64,000 nt of DNA from Pyrenopolyporus hunteri. Its lineage: Eukaryota; Ascomycota; Sordariomycetes; Xylariales; Hypoxylaceae. Position numbers and translations under genes: made by a program. The notes beneath the pieces are model-generated. The model saw only the letters and a program-made list of their open reading frames with translations. It was not told where the DNA came from and did no database searches. Below are positions 10,938 through 22,011 of the stretch, piece by piece (the stretch's first letter is position 1; every line of letters starts with the position of its first letter). The stretch lies in contig CADCXC010000005.1 in assembly GCA_902806595.1 (NCBI GenBank), positions 310,001 through 374,000 of the forward strand, given 5' to 3'.

Positions 10938-13575
10938 CTATAGGTGAACGGTCATGGCGTCCGACTTGTCGAAGGCTTTGCTACACGCCGGGCATTTTCG
11001 CATTCGGTTAGAGATTCTATCGTCAATACATCCTCGGCAGAAAATGTGCCCGCACGTTCGTAAGACCGTGTTCTTGAAATCCTTCTTGCAAATCGAACAA
11101 GTCGCCATACTCTAGTAGAATCGTTAGAGACCGGGAATAACTTCAATGGTAGGGGCGTTGTACTCACTCTTAGCATTTCCTCTTCTTCCGAAGAGTTGCT
11201 TAGGCACTTGACCTTCCACTTGTCGCGATCCTTCGATACTGACTCGAGACGCACTTTCAGCTTTTCCACGTCGGCTTCCAACGTGGCAGCCCGCTCCTTA
11301 GCCACGGCAGTAGTCGAGTCTTTCGACTTCGCTAAATTCGTCAGCTCGTTAACTTGCTGCTTTAGCGCGTCGAAGCGTCGCGACATCTCGCTACTCGACG
11401 TCTCGAGCTTCCTATTCTCGGCCATGACCGCAGCGTTCGTCTGCTTCAGATCGGCAATCTGCTTGTCCAAGTTCGTGACGAGGGTTCGGTTATGAGCCTC
11501 AACCTCCTTCAGTTGCGAAATAATCTCCGAACTCTTGCTATTCTGGGTGCGCAACTTCTGGATCGCCTCACCCTTCAGGTCACCGTCCTTGCGCGCTGTA
11601 AAGTACTTTTGATCCGCCTTGCTCTTCTCGGCGATGGCCATGGCTACACGCTCCTCCATAGCCACTTGATCCATGATCTTCTTATGCGCAAGAACCTGGA
11701 ACTTCTTCATAGCGTGCGTCATGCCCGGCAGCTCGCTCTCGATCGAGTTGTAATCTTTCGTCAGCTTCTTGTACTTCTCTCGAAGTTCATCCAAGGCAAG
11801 GGCGTCTATATCAGGATGTTCCGTCATATCCACGTCCTCGCTGGGTTGCAGTCGCTGCACTTCTAATTCCAAGGCGGTAATCCGGTCCTCTTTAGCGCTC
11901 ACCAACTCCTTCATATGCTCAAAGGCTGACTTCTCTTGCTCCTTACTTGCCCTCAGCATTGTGACGTCCGCGTGAAGCTCGTCTCTTGCGGACCTCACCC
12001 TTGCGAGGGTAGTGTCTGCTTGTTGAAGCTGGTCCTCGAGTTCCGCAATCAAGGCCTGGGCTTCGCTTTCAACCTTGCGGCGGCTAGACTCACGTTCCGC
12101 CTCCAACTTCTCGGCCGATGCCCTGAGACTCTTGTTATCCGCTTCCAGGCTGTTAATTTTGCGGACAAGCTCTTCCATCTGACTCTTGAACACCTTGAAC
12201 ACTTCTGTGCGAGAGTAATCGTCGTCGGTTAAATTCGTCAATCGCGTCTGCACCGAAGTAAGCTCTTCTTGCAGGCTCTTATTCTGAGCCAAGGCAGACT
12301 CTAGGCGCTCCTTGTAGCGCTCCGCGACAGCATTGGCTTCGCGGAGGGCTAACTGCAATGCCTCGCTGTTCGTATTACCCTCGTCCGAGGCCATACCATT
12401 CTCCTGATCTGCGCCCGCGGCAGGTCGAGCCGTCACGTGGTTTAATGCTTGTTGCTCAAGTTTCTGAACTTGGGCACTCTTAACTCGGTCGAGCCTCCTC
12501 TCAGCCTTCATATATCGGAGTGTCGCATTGTTCAACTGATCCGAGAGGCTGTCCTTGTCGCAGGTGAGACGTTGGAGCCTAACGCGGAACTCCTTCTGTT
12601 GGGCTTGAAGCTCGTTGATCTTGTTCTCCAAGTTAGTGATATCGGGTGCCACCTTCCCACGAGTCCCGTTGAGACGGCTTAGTATTGTCTCAACCATCTT
12701 TTTGACGGTCGAGGCCTTCTCGCTCAAGTGCGACTCGAATTCTTGTATATCTTTGAAGTGCGTGTGTGTGGGGAATGGCTGGTCTACGTATTGTCTCAGC
12801 ACGCCGCAGATTTAGGACATTGGAGGGGGGGATAATTACCATCAGGTCCTTGCTGGGCGGAAACGTTCCCTTCAACCAGCAACTCTATTTCTTGCAGTAG
12901 CTGTCATTGGAATTAGCAAACTTCCATGTAATCCGTTTATGATGAACCGAACGCACCTGTAGCCACCAGTTGTCGATAATTCGGATGTGATCGTCATGAT
13001 GCGTCGACCGTTTCTGGACTTCGTCCAGCTGAGACTCCAGAGTATTCTTCTCGCGCTTGTACTCGAGCATCTGTCGATAGATGGCATCTTTCTGATAATC
13101 CTAACCAATCCACATCTGTCAGCGACTCCATTTTCCCTTGTATGTATTACGTTGGCTGGCGCGAATATACGTGATGACGAGGCAACTCGGATCAGGCTGC
13201 ACGATGAAGTGCGGGAGCATATAAGAGCATGGGAAGGTGGTTGGGATAGAACGCTGATGACAGCAGAGCCGCGCATCAGTACTGAGATGGTGAGTAGAAT
13301 GTTCCGATGATGACTTGAAACAAAGGCTACGAAAAGTCTCGTGTTGGGGTGACGTCGCCTGATGCTGGCGACGACAAGACGTTGGAAGCCGTAGTCCGAG
13401 ACTATAATTTTTTTTGAGGGAGATAATTCGCGACCGTGACACTTACCTCAATCCAGGCCTCATCCTTCGCGTCGGCATCGTCTTTAGATTTACTGCCGCC
13501 GTTCACGGCCTGTCGCTTGCTGGGGGGGGCCATGTCGTCAGCGTTGCTAATAGCGGGACGCTTACGGTCCTCCAT
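10938..13575 (-). CDS. bre1: BRE1 E3 ubiquitin ligase for histone H2B
   Basis: Five exons, 13575-13447, 13100-12957, 12900-12840, 12783-11168 and 11111-10938, give 707 residues. The product ubiquitylates histone H2B with the E2 Rad6, which permits H3K4 and H3K79 methylation. The start MEDRKRP and the block WIE-DYQKDAIYRQMLEYKRE are typical of filamentous fungal Bre1. The middle is almost continuous coiled coil. The C-terminal C3HC4 RING has Cys655, Cys658, Cys670, His672, Cys675, Cys678, Cys690 and Cys693. The last intron (11112-11167) sits exactly between the EEEEMLR block and the RING. Intron 1 is 346 bp, far longer than the others (all 56 bp), yet joining its borders restores the conserved sequence without a gap. 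The neighbouring divergent gene is BDP1. Confidence 0.94.
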
Positions 13576-14737
13576 CTTGATGCGAGTCGATAGAGGCGCG
13601 GTTGTAGGCGAAGTGGTCAGAGGCATGAGAAGGAACAAATTGAAATGGATGTGGAAAAAACGGAGGTAGTAGAACAAACGAGAGGCGGGAACTGGGCAAG
13701 CGAATGGGTCGGCGAAAAGGAGGAGCGGTTGCTGGGAGATGGAGACGAGAAAGGCGTGAGGCGATAGAAAATAAATAGTACAGGTGGTTCCCTGGCGGGA
13801 GAATCGGTGCTGCTAACCCAGGGAAAACCAGGAGAACGTGTCTTCGCGCCGATAAAGGAAGATTATCGTGAAGGGAATGAGTGGGAAAGGGTAGCGAAGT
13901 AATGGGAAAAGAACGAGACCGGGCTCCAGGAGTCGTGGTAGAACGAAAAATCGAAGTTGAAATCAAGAAACGACACTAATCCGAATCAGGACAGGGTCAG
14001 GATACATGTCTATTACATACATACCTAGGTACTTATCTACATACAGTACATTACATGTATATACACAGGTAGGTGGTAGGCAGGGTAGGCAGGGCGTGTC
14101 TTGTTCGCAATTACCATCACAAGCAACTTCCACCCATGAATTAGTGACACTTATGTAATTACCTAGGTTGTACTTAGGTAGGTACGGTTGGACACGCTCC
14201 CGCTATACCCGTACGTACAAGTACCAGCCATAGGGGGTAGATGTACCGTCCATAACCCGGACACGGGTTGCGTGACATACATGTAGAAGAATCTGTACAT
14301 AGGTATGGGAAGTACCTATGTATCAATGTGGTCTGTGTGCCTACGCGTCCTTACGCAGTAGGTATTCCTGATTCCTGGTAATCCACTCGATTTAGTAGGT
14401 ACCTGCTCACTATTCTACAGGTACCTAGGTAGGTAACTGGAGTACCTATTATCCAATCCCGGCTGGCGGTTTTTATTATCCCACCAACCCCACCAAAAAT
14501 CCTAATCCTTAGGTCCTTTCTCGTTCCTCGTCGCCTACCAAACAATTTGCTTCGTCCTTTTTGTAACTCAAATAACTCAAATTCTTCCACGCGCGGAGGT
14601 TCAATAAGATACCACCTATTAGTCACATTCAGAAGGCCTCTAATCCCATCGTTAAGCACGGATATCCAGAAGCTGCTGGCGAGGCAATGCGTAAATCAAG
14701 AGTTCGGCCATAGCAATCGGTATAGGCGTCAGCAGCC
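13576..14737. other. Divergent BRE1-BDP1 promoter region
   Basis: This 1.16 kb spacer separates the two start codons, so it must contain both promoters. CCTA/TAGG arrays are dense in its centre (14010-14080, 14160-14190, 14395-14445). An open frame at 13562-13966 on the minus strand overlaps the BRE1 leader and shows no protein family. Confidence 0.7.
14010..14190. repeat. Clustered TACCTAGGTA-type arrays
   Basis: Includes ACATACCTAGGTACTTATCTACATAC-like sequence at its left end, GGTAGGTGGTAGGCAGGG in the middle and TTACCTAGG...TTAGGTAGGTAC at the right. These are copies of the dispersed palindromic motif and lie midway between two divergent genes. Confidence 0.6.
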
Positions 14738-16697
14738 ATGAGTTCCATGCTGAAGAAGACCGGAGGCTTGTCCTTCAAGCCAAAGGTCGCTCCTCGTCGG
14801 CCAGCCGCCACACCCTCCTCGTCGCAAGCGCCTCCTACATCTGCTTCTAGCAGCGCTACTCAAACGCCCGCTGCGGAAGCTCCCTCTCAAGCGTCTACTC
14901 CTACGCCCGCCGCTGCTTCTACTCCCTTAGTCGAATCATCCGATCGCGAAGCAGATGGGATACAGAAAGAGGTGCCAAAAGAGCTACCAGGAGAAGTATC
15001 GAAAGGACCACCTAAGGAGACGCCGCAAGTTGAGAAAGACGTTTCATCTACCCAGACTCGCCAAGTACCTGCAATATCCGCCGCACCCAGATCCACGCCG
15101 ACCTCAACTGCTTCTTCTGTGGCCGCCGATGAGCCTCCACGCGAAGTGCGATCAACACCGATCCCTGCGTCCGCCGCGGGGGTTGCTGAGTCTACGGCGG
15201 CACCAGCGCCAACTCCGATCTCGCCTCCGACCAGGCAGCCCGCACAACCCACGCCAGCTCCAGAGACCTCAGTATCAAGAAATCCACCAACTGCTCATAC
15301 AGCTAAACCCGTATCTAACCCTTCGACGATATCGACCGCGATTGAACCCCGAACCGCAGCCGCCGCGAATACGTTAACGCCAGGCCCATCCGGCCCAGCG
15401 CAGAATCGAATCACGCCGCCAACAGCTCCTCCATCTCCTGCCCCTGTTTCCGACACCATTGCTGTTTCTACTACCGTCGATGAGCCCGCCGCCACCTCGC
15501 CGAAGAAGAGGGCCTATCGTAAGCGTAAATCCGCTACAGCTGAAGATCCAAGCACAGAAAGCCCCGCACCCAGGAAGAAGCTCCCGCGCAAGAAACCAAC
15601 CAGGGAGGGAAATGAAGAGGCACCAGTAGAAGGTGGGGAAGATGCTCTTCCAGCCAAAAGGACGTATAAGCGCCGCAGACGTGTGGAAACCCCCGAAGAG
15701 CTTGAAAATCAAACAGTCGATCACGCCACAATGAAGATGGGTGAACTGACCAAGGACCTGGGAATTGGAAAGAGGTTCAAGCATGCAGATGCCATCGAAG
15801 AGCGCGCGCGGCAAGCGCGTGAGCGGTATCGCTTGAAAAAGCTGGCAAAACGGGGACAATCTCTAGGGCTGACTCAGGAAGATCTTGAAAATACCCTAGC
15901 GGAGGATGAAGGGAACACGAGAGAATCTGCGATAGCCCGGGCTAGGGACCTAGGCGCCGCAGCCGGTGCAGGCGCGCATACTGTCGGCTATGAAGTCATT
16001 GATGGACAGATTATTATCAACCAGCAATCTCTCATAGTAGACCGGCACGCTGCCCATCGCGACATGTCGTCTCTCGAGACCGTTGAGGAAGACGAATTCT
16101 CACACCTGACCACCTCAGCATCGTTCAGACGGGAAAGCCGTAGAACTGGCGCGAATCATTGGACCGAAGAAGACACTGTGAGTTATATTCTCTCGTCGCA
16201 TCGCCACCACTCAAGAAGTACGCCGCTAACGCTTAACGTAGGACAAATTCTACCGCCTCCTCGGCATGTTCGGGACAGACTTCGAGACCATCGCGAGCAT
16301 GTTCCCGGGGAAGACGCGGCGGGCCATCAAGCTCAAGTTCAACCGCGAGGAGAACCTGCGGCCGCGCCGCATCAACGCCGCCGTCATGGTCCGCGGCGAG
16401 AAGCCCGTCGGCATCGACCTCGAGGAGTACAAGGCCCACCAGGCCGAGTGGCAGGAGAGCGATAAGATCCTCGCCGAGCACGAACGCCTCGTGAAGGAAC
16501 ACAACGAGGACATCCGCCGCCTCAAGCAGGAGAGGCGTGCTGCGGGCCTGATGGATGATGATGACGATGACGAGGAGCAGCTGGGACGAGAGGGAGCGCA
16601 AGTTGACGGCCAGGAAGGCCAAGAGGGCGAGGCAGAGGACTACGAAGAAGCAGATGTAAACGTGCAGCCGAGCACGGAAGTGGCTGTTGGGGCTTAG
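14738..16697 (+). CDS. bdp1: TFIIIB subunit B'' (Bdp1), RNA polymerase III initiation factor
   Basis: Exons 14738-16177 and 16242-16697 give 631 residues. Bdp1 joins Brf1 and TBP in TFIIIB and is needed to recruit and open promoters for Pol III (tRNA, 5S and U6 genes). The N-terminal half is long, Pro/Ser/Thr/Ala-rich and disordered. Basic stretches follow (KKRAYRKRKS, KRTYKRRRR). The extended SANT domain spans the intron: HWTEEDT lies before it, and DKFYRLLGMFGTDFETIAS, MFPGKTRRAIKLKFNREE lie after. The tail is acidic (DDDDDDEE) and Glu-rich. The 64 bp intron has GTGAGT, GCTAAC and GTAG signals at phase 0. Exon 2 uses almost only G/C-ending codons up to about 16530, while exon 1 does not. 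Confidence 0.93.
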
Positions 16698-17718
16698 TGA
16701 GCAAGCCGCAACGGCCTAAATGGATTTATGGATGGACGGATGGACGGATTAAGCAACGCTCGCAAGCTTGTTATTTGATACCCCCGTTTCCTTAGCTTGT
16801 ACGAGTGCTTAAATACCTATGAATTGGAAGATGTTGTTTCCAAGGGCGACTTACAGATTACAGACATAATGGATCAAAAAGGGGGTGACAGATGCGCGGT
16901 CTACAATACATTGTATTGATCAGGCTGAGAGAGGCGTATTATGTTCCATTACTGCTGGTTTCGGCATCTATGATGGACGGCCGATTTACGAATATCCAGT
17001 CGATCAAACAGCCGTAATTACTATTATAGCAAATGAAATATGTGAGATCATTGATTGCACTTGTATCAATCATTAGGGAATTAACCCGATGCTAAAGCAC
17101 CGCAGCCCCCGTCTCGATTCGCCGGTACGAGTTAGTAGGTACACAACGCAGAATTGATCGATAAGGGGAACGACTTTATGGATCATGAACAGGTAGGCAA
17201 GCAACGAATCAACGGGGCGATCCTCAAATGCTAGTCTTGTGTTTGGGGGAAATCACTCGTATTTAGAATTCATAACTAAGCTACGGACTCTGTTCGTCTA
17301 AACCCTTCGTATTCCTCCTTACGTTTTTTATTCCCTCGCGGAACAGAAGACCCGTAGGCTACTGAACTAAGATATGCCTCGCCGCGAAAAGTGTCGCCGT
17401 ACTTTTCGGAAGGCCATGCGCAAATAAAAGGGGGGTTGAGAGAGTCGTGGTGGGAAATTCGTCAGGCCCTTGCTGCAATACGAACTGGCAAGGGAGGGAT
17501 GATGCGATGCGATGCGATACCTATTCCCCAAGCAGGGCCTTTGAGAAGTTCCGCCCCGACGGAATAAAGCATTATGCAGAGCGAATAACAGCCGTTGACA
17601 GAGTGGATCATTAATGGCCTAAAAAGAGAAGGCCACGTCGGATATCATAAGGAGGTTGGCTCGTTGGGATCGTAAGGACGTGATCGACAAAGATGGCATA
17701 ACGCGAACGCTACGCGGA
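16698..17718. other. Convergent intergenic region between BDP1 and RAD23
   Basis: Contains the two 3' untranslated regions and nothing else that can be supported. Minor features are GGATGGACGGAT repeats just after the BDP1 stop and a (GATGC)4 run at 17501-17519. The 63-codon ATG frame at 16885-17076 has no recognisable content. Confidence 0.65.
17501..17519. repeat. GATGC pentanucleotide microsatellite
   Basis: Four near-perfect copies of GATGC in non-coding sequence. Confidence 0.8.
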
Positions 17719-19321
17719 TCAATTCTGGGGAGGATCATCGTCTTCAGGCTGATCGAATAGGAAATTGGCGGCTAGTTCCTCATTCTTATCGCATGCGAAG
17801 TAGGCTTGGATCGCCGCGTCTCGATCGAACCCCAATCGGCATAGCTAAATACGAATTAGTCTTCCATATGGTAAATAGTAGTTTAAGGTAGGGTTTGCGT
17901 ACCCGCTCGATAGCATCACGCTCCTCCTCAGTGACGGCGATTGTCTGGGCGCCAGGAGGTAGAGGTGCGTCGTCATCGGCAGCTTCGCCCAAAAGGTTCA
18001 AAAACTGCTCAGGGTTCTGGGAAATCAGCTGCGCAAGCTGGGGGTTTCCGGCGCCGAGTTGTTGCAAGATAGGCTCCAACATTTGCGGCTGCTGTTGAAC
18101 CACCTGTCGCAACTGCTGAAACTGAGCGTTGTTGCGAAGCCAATCCAGGTTACCCAGAGTCTGCCCGCTAGCAGCTGCGGCGGCTGCTTGGGCTTGGCCA
18201 CCTGCACCACTACGGCTACCTCCACGACCCTGTTGCGCAGCCAGGTCGAAGAGGTTGACGCCACCCTCGCCCTCGGCTTCAGCGGGTTGAGCAGCTGCGC
18301 CGGTAGTTGCAGCAGCAGGTGCCGCAGCTGGAGCGGACGGCGCCTCTCGCTGTGGTTCGGGTTGGCGAGCACTCTCGGGAATACCCTGTACGAAGCGTTC
18401 AGTAGTTGGGCGGGTAATTATCGTAGTTCTGCTAGACTTACGTTCAGAAGGTACTCGACGGCTCGATCCGGGTTGTAAAATGCGGCGCGTAAAGCCGCCT
18501 CGATCTGAGATCGCTCGAATCCCATGGCTTCCATATTGGCAATCACACTAGCGCGGGCCTCCCCCATGGCCATGGAGTTGTCACCGATACCGCCGGCAGC
18601 GGGTGCGGGAGATGGTGTGGCCGGCGCGGCAGCAGCGGTGGTAGATGAGTGGGTGGGGGCAGCCGGGGCGGCGGGAGTCGCGGCAGGCGCTCGGGCAGGC
18701 GTCTCGGGGACGGCACTCGATGAAGAGGCGGAGGTAGAAGCTGCGGCAGCCGGGGCAGCCTTGGGCTATTCTGTGTGAACAAGAGTTTATAGACCTTAAG
18801 CTAGCTTGTGCGCGATACATACCTTGCTCACCATGCAGACGACGTAACCCTTCTCCTCAATCTTGTGGGCGGCAACTGTGTCTTCATCCTTGAGAATCTT
18901 GCCTGCGTTCAGGTTAGATGATGGTTTCGCTAACGAAGAGCCTGTTTTAGAGGCTGGCAAATAAGGAAGTGAGGGCATACCAGAGTAGATAAGCTTCAGA
19001 GCTTTGGGGTCCCAGCCCTTCTCATCGGCAACTTTTTGCTTCAAGGTAGAAACCTTCGCTCCAGTCAGAATATTAAATATAATGTAGATCTACTGTGGAG
19101 CTTGGACAGGGTGTATTAACGGCGAGCGATGGCATGACAACATACAAGGTCAGTGGGCTCGATGTCGAGCGTGAACTTTTGGTTCGAGAGCTCCTAGAGA
19201 CGGGTTCGGAAGCGTTAGCGACTCAAATCCTAGCGAAAGGCGCGATGAATAACAGCTCAAAGCCAGGTGTGAACGGTTCTTGTTGTTGATCCGCGATGCG
19301 TACCTTGAAGGTGACCTTCAT
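17719..19321 (-). CDS. rad23: RAD23, UBL-UBA proteasome shuttle and nucleotide excision repair factor
   Basis: Seven exons: 19321-19304, 19193-19146, 19053-18981, 18902-18823, 18765-18442, 18385-17903 and 17844-17719. They join to 383 residues. Rad23 delivers ubiquitylated proteins to the proteasome and stabilises Rad4/XPC in DNA repair. The N-terminal ubiquitin-like domain (1-73) is built from the first four tiny exons and reads MKVTFKELSNQKF...LIYSGKILKDED...GYVVCMVSK. A Pro/Ala linker leads to UBA1 (about 143-183, MEAMGFERSQIEAALRAAF), an XPC-binding/STI1 domain (about 247-300, WLRNNAQFQQLRQ) and a C-terminal UBA2 (about 333-378, LCRLGFDRDAAIQAYFAC). All parts and their order match the family. 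Exon 1 codes only six residues. The intron at 18903-18980 is 78 bp, a multiple of three, and has no in-frame stop. Confidence 0.95.
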
Positions 19322-20616
19322 CTTGGCGGCGGTCGGCGTCGAAATAGCTGCGACTCGATTATTGATGACGGCGACGTACAGTAGCTGGCGAAGGAGGGGT
19401 TCTAGAAGAAGAGTTTGCTCCGGGAGTAATAAAAAACCAGAACGGGCAAATCCTGATAGAGATGAAAGATGTGGTCCAGAGAGTGAGCAGGTTGCTTTAG
19501 ACCTCTAGACGGAGAAGGGGAAGAAAAAGAAGTCTGGGTTTTGGTGGAAAGTGACGGGAGTAGAAAGTCTAATCAAAGTCTTGAATTTCAGGTAGCAGTT
19601 TATGATGTGTCGCGGCGGGCAGTGGCGGCGGGCGGTTAGCGCTGCTCGTGCTTACCACACTAAGATTTTTAGGTAATGGCCTAAGGTATCACAATACCTT
19701 GACTAACACAGTCCTCGCCATGTAAAACTCAGGTATTCTTTCAGCAATGAGTACATTAAGGCATTCCAGGTAGGTACCAGGGCAGTACCTACTGCCTTCC
19801 GCTGAAAAAAAATGCGGGGTCTATTGGTGGGGCTGCAGTAATTGGCCCTGGACTTTGATTATTAACTTCGATTCTTCACTGAATAAATCTTCAGTTCAGG
19901 CCTCCACATTCACCAAGGCTGCGAGGCTGTCGTTTAAAGTCAAGATTTGTCCTTGGCAAGACTATTCGGGGGTATTTCGAAACAAACTTACAGCTACTAT
20001 TTGCAGTTCTTCTAGCTGGTTTTATTTTCGCTTTCTGATACATCGCAAACTCTGATGGAATATGAACGGGCTACCAAGAAAGCTTCACATTGCAAGTTGG
20101 GTAAGACGATGGGCAGCACCTGAGCCAGATCTTTCCCATACGTACCAACCACGTACCCTACATCCTTACCTCGGAGGGATGACCCGAGGAGGACCTGAAT
20201 TATAGGTACCTACTACTTATCTCGGACTTAATCGGAGCTCGACACAAGCTTCAGCAGGACATTCCAATCAGTCAAGTGGCAGACAGAAAAAGCTCAAATC
20301 TAATACGGCATTTTAGTCGTCACCCTTATGTCAAACACACTCATAGGTTTTACTTATTTGATTTGTTTGTCGCCCCAAGGTCTATCCCCTATCTTCTCAC
20401 ATTCGCTGGGAGAGAATGACTGAACCTCTTCCCGAGGTTTAGAATGTAGTGTACTTCAACGCCACGCTAAAAAGAAAAAACAGCAACAATGGTATCTTTC
20501 CAAGTTCCCCGATCCCGAATCCGCACTTTTCTAGGTCCCTGTCCAATGAAGCCAATCACGAGTCACGTTCATCATCAGTCGTACCGCCCCGTCAATGGAC
20601 CCGTTCAATGTACACT
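19322..20616. other. Intergenic region, RAD23 promoter and 3' end of the four-TM gene
   Basis: RAD23 must be driven from the left part. One CCAGGTAGGTACCAGGGCAGTACCTACTGCC palindrome-rich patch lies near 19765-19796. The 66-codon frames at 19855 and 20449 show no protein family. Confidence 0.6.
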
Positions 20617-22011
20617 TCAGGTTTCTCCTATGGTATCGCGCTCCCGTAGTCTCTTCATCTGAAGCTCGGGCAAGCTCGTTACCGATCCCGAGTTCAGGAT
20701 CCAGTCTGGGATCGGAGGCGTCATCTTCCTCTCGCTAGCTAGGTCCTCGACGCGAAGACGGTCCGCGTTAGGGCTTGGCGTCTTCCGGAAGCTATCGTAG
20801 CTTCCCTGCCGGCTTAGGTTACCATTCCCGGCGTGTAAACTACTGCTCCGCATCCGACTGAGGGATTTCTCTGAAATCGTCTGCCCGGCATTGGGCGCTG
20901 CGATAACCATCGTTCCGGGCGTGGCCGCAGGCGGAGGTACCGGTGAGTCGGACCTGAAAAGTGGATGAATATGTAGCTCGCCTGTCACCGACTGAGGCGT
21001 CATACTACGTTCATGTTGCACCCTGGGGAGAGGACTGAAACTCCGGCTTCTACGGTTGCTCCTCGGAGGTTCAAGGTCTAGGGGGCAGCCGGGGCTCGGA
21101 CTTCTGCTTGTCGTCGGACTTGCGGGGATAGTTTCTAAAAATCGAGCAGGGCGGATAGGGGGGCTTGTCTCCGCAACTACCAGACGGTTTTGGGTGTCGA
21201 CCGAGGAAGTATCCCAGGAATCAAAGCCATCCTCCGTCATGCTCGATCGTTCCCGATAACCGTTCGAGTCGATCGAGCTGGTGCGATAACCCGTTCTCGA
21301 ACTGATCGATAGGAGCCTGGTCTTGGATCCCGTCGGTCGCATACTATGAGAGACCGAGGTGCGGATGGAGCTCATAGTCTCAGCCATTGATCGGCCACTG
21401 CTTGAACCCGGAGGAGTTAGATAGTCCGCTAGCGTGCGCCGCTCGATCTTCGTTTGGCTCGTGGCGGGCGTTGTCCGGCTGTACGGGATAGATTTCACGT
21501 GTATCGCCGGTGAACGAGAACCATCTTCGTTGGTGTGAAGAGATAACGCTTGCTCCGAGTCGGGTAGCCGTTGAATAACGAAATAGGCGACGATGAAGGT
21601 GAGCTGCCCCACGAAAGCACCGAGAAGAGCGACGATGGATCCGACGAATAGATTCGTCCACGGAATTTGTAGTATCGTATCTGGAAATTCTTCGGCTTTC
21701 CTCATCATAGCCAGCATCACAACAGATGCGACAGACGCCAATACACTTGCGAAAAGGCAAGTCGCAAACCAAACCCCGTTGGCCTTCCTCGTGCCAAATT
21801 CCATCGTCCGTCCAACACATTTAACAAGAAGGATTACCAGTATTATGAGCATGGATGCTTGCCACGCTAATGCGACGGTAGCGGCAGTCCTGACCGAGAA
21901 AGCTGATGCCCATAACCCTTGTGCTATTATGACTTCGAGAGCTAGGGTAGCCGCCGTCGCTAAGAGAGCAACGACGCCTAGCGAAGCACCGATCACACGA
22001 TATCTCGCCAT
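20617..22011 (-). CDS. Four-TM membrane protein with Ser-rich disordered cytosolic tail (fungal, unknown function)
   Basis: Intronless, 464 residues, ATG at 22011. I do not recognise the family. Four hydrophobic helices are visible at about 7-30, 43-64, 80-102 and 122-146. They are followed by about 310 residues rich in Ser, Pro, Arg and Thr with no fold-like pattern. The tail has many SP, RSxS and TPP motifs (SRSPSPG, RSRSFSPLP, KTPSPNADR), which suggest phosphorylation by proline-directed or basophilic kinases. There is no signal peptide separate from helix 1. The topology resembles small fungal tetraspan proteins, but nothing identifies a transport or enzymatic role. Coding status is supported by length, ATG start and the sharp hydrophobic/hydrophilic division. 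Confidence 0.75.
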   Translation of the reverse strand: MARYRVIGASLGVVALLATAATLALEVIIAQGLWASAFSVRTAATVALAWQASMLIILVILLVKCVGRTMEFGTRKANGVWFATCLFASVLASVASVVMLAMMRKAEEFPDTILQIPWTNLFVGSIVALLGAFVGQLTFIVAYFVIQRLPDSEQALSLHTNEDGSRSPAIHVKSIPYSRTTPATSQTKIERRTLADYLTPPGSSSGRSMAETMSSIRTSVSHSMRPTGSKTRLLSISSRTGYRTSSIDSNGYRERSSMTEDGFDSWDTSSVDTQNRLVVAETSPPIRPARFLETIPASPTTSRSPSPGCPLDLEPPRSNRRSRSFSPLPRVQHERSMTPQSVTGELHIHPLFRSDSPVPPPAATPGTMVIAAPNAGQTISEKSLSRMRSSSLHAGNGNLSRQGSYDSFRKTPSPNADRLRVEDLASERKMTPPIPDWILNSGSVTSLPELQMKRLRERDTIGET

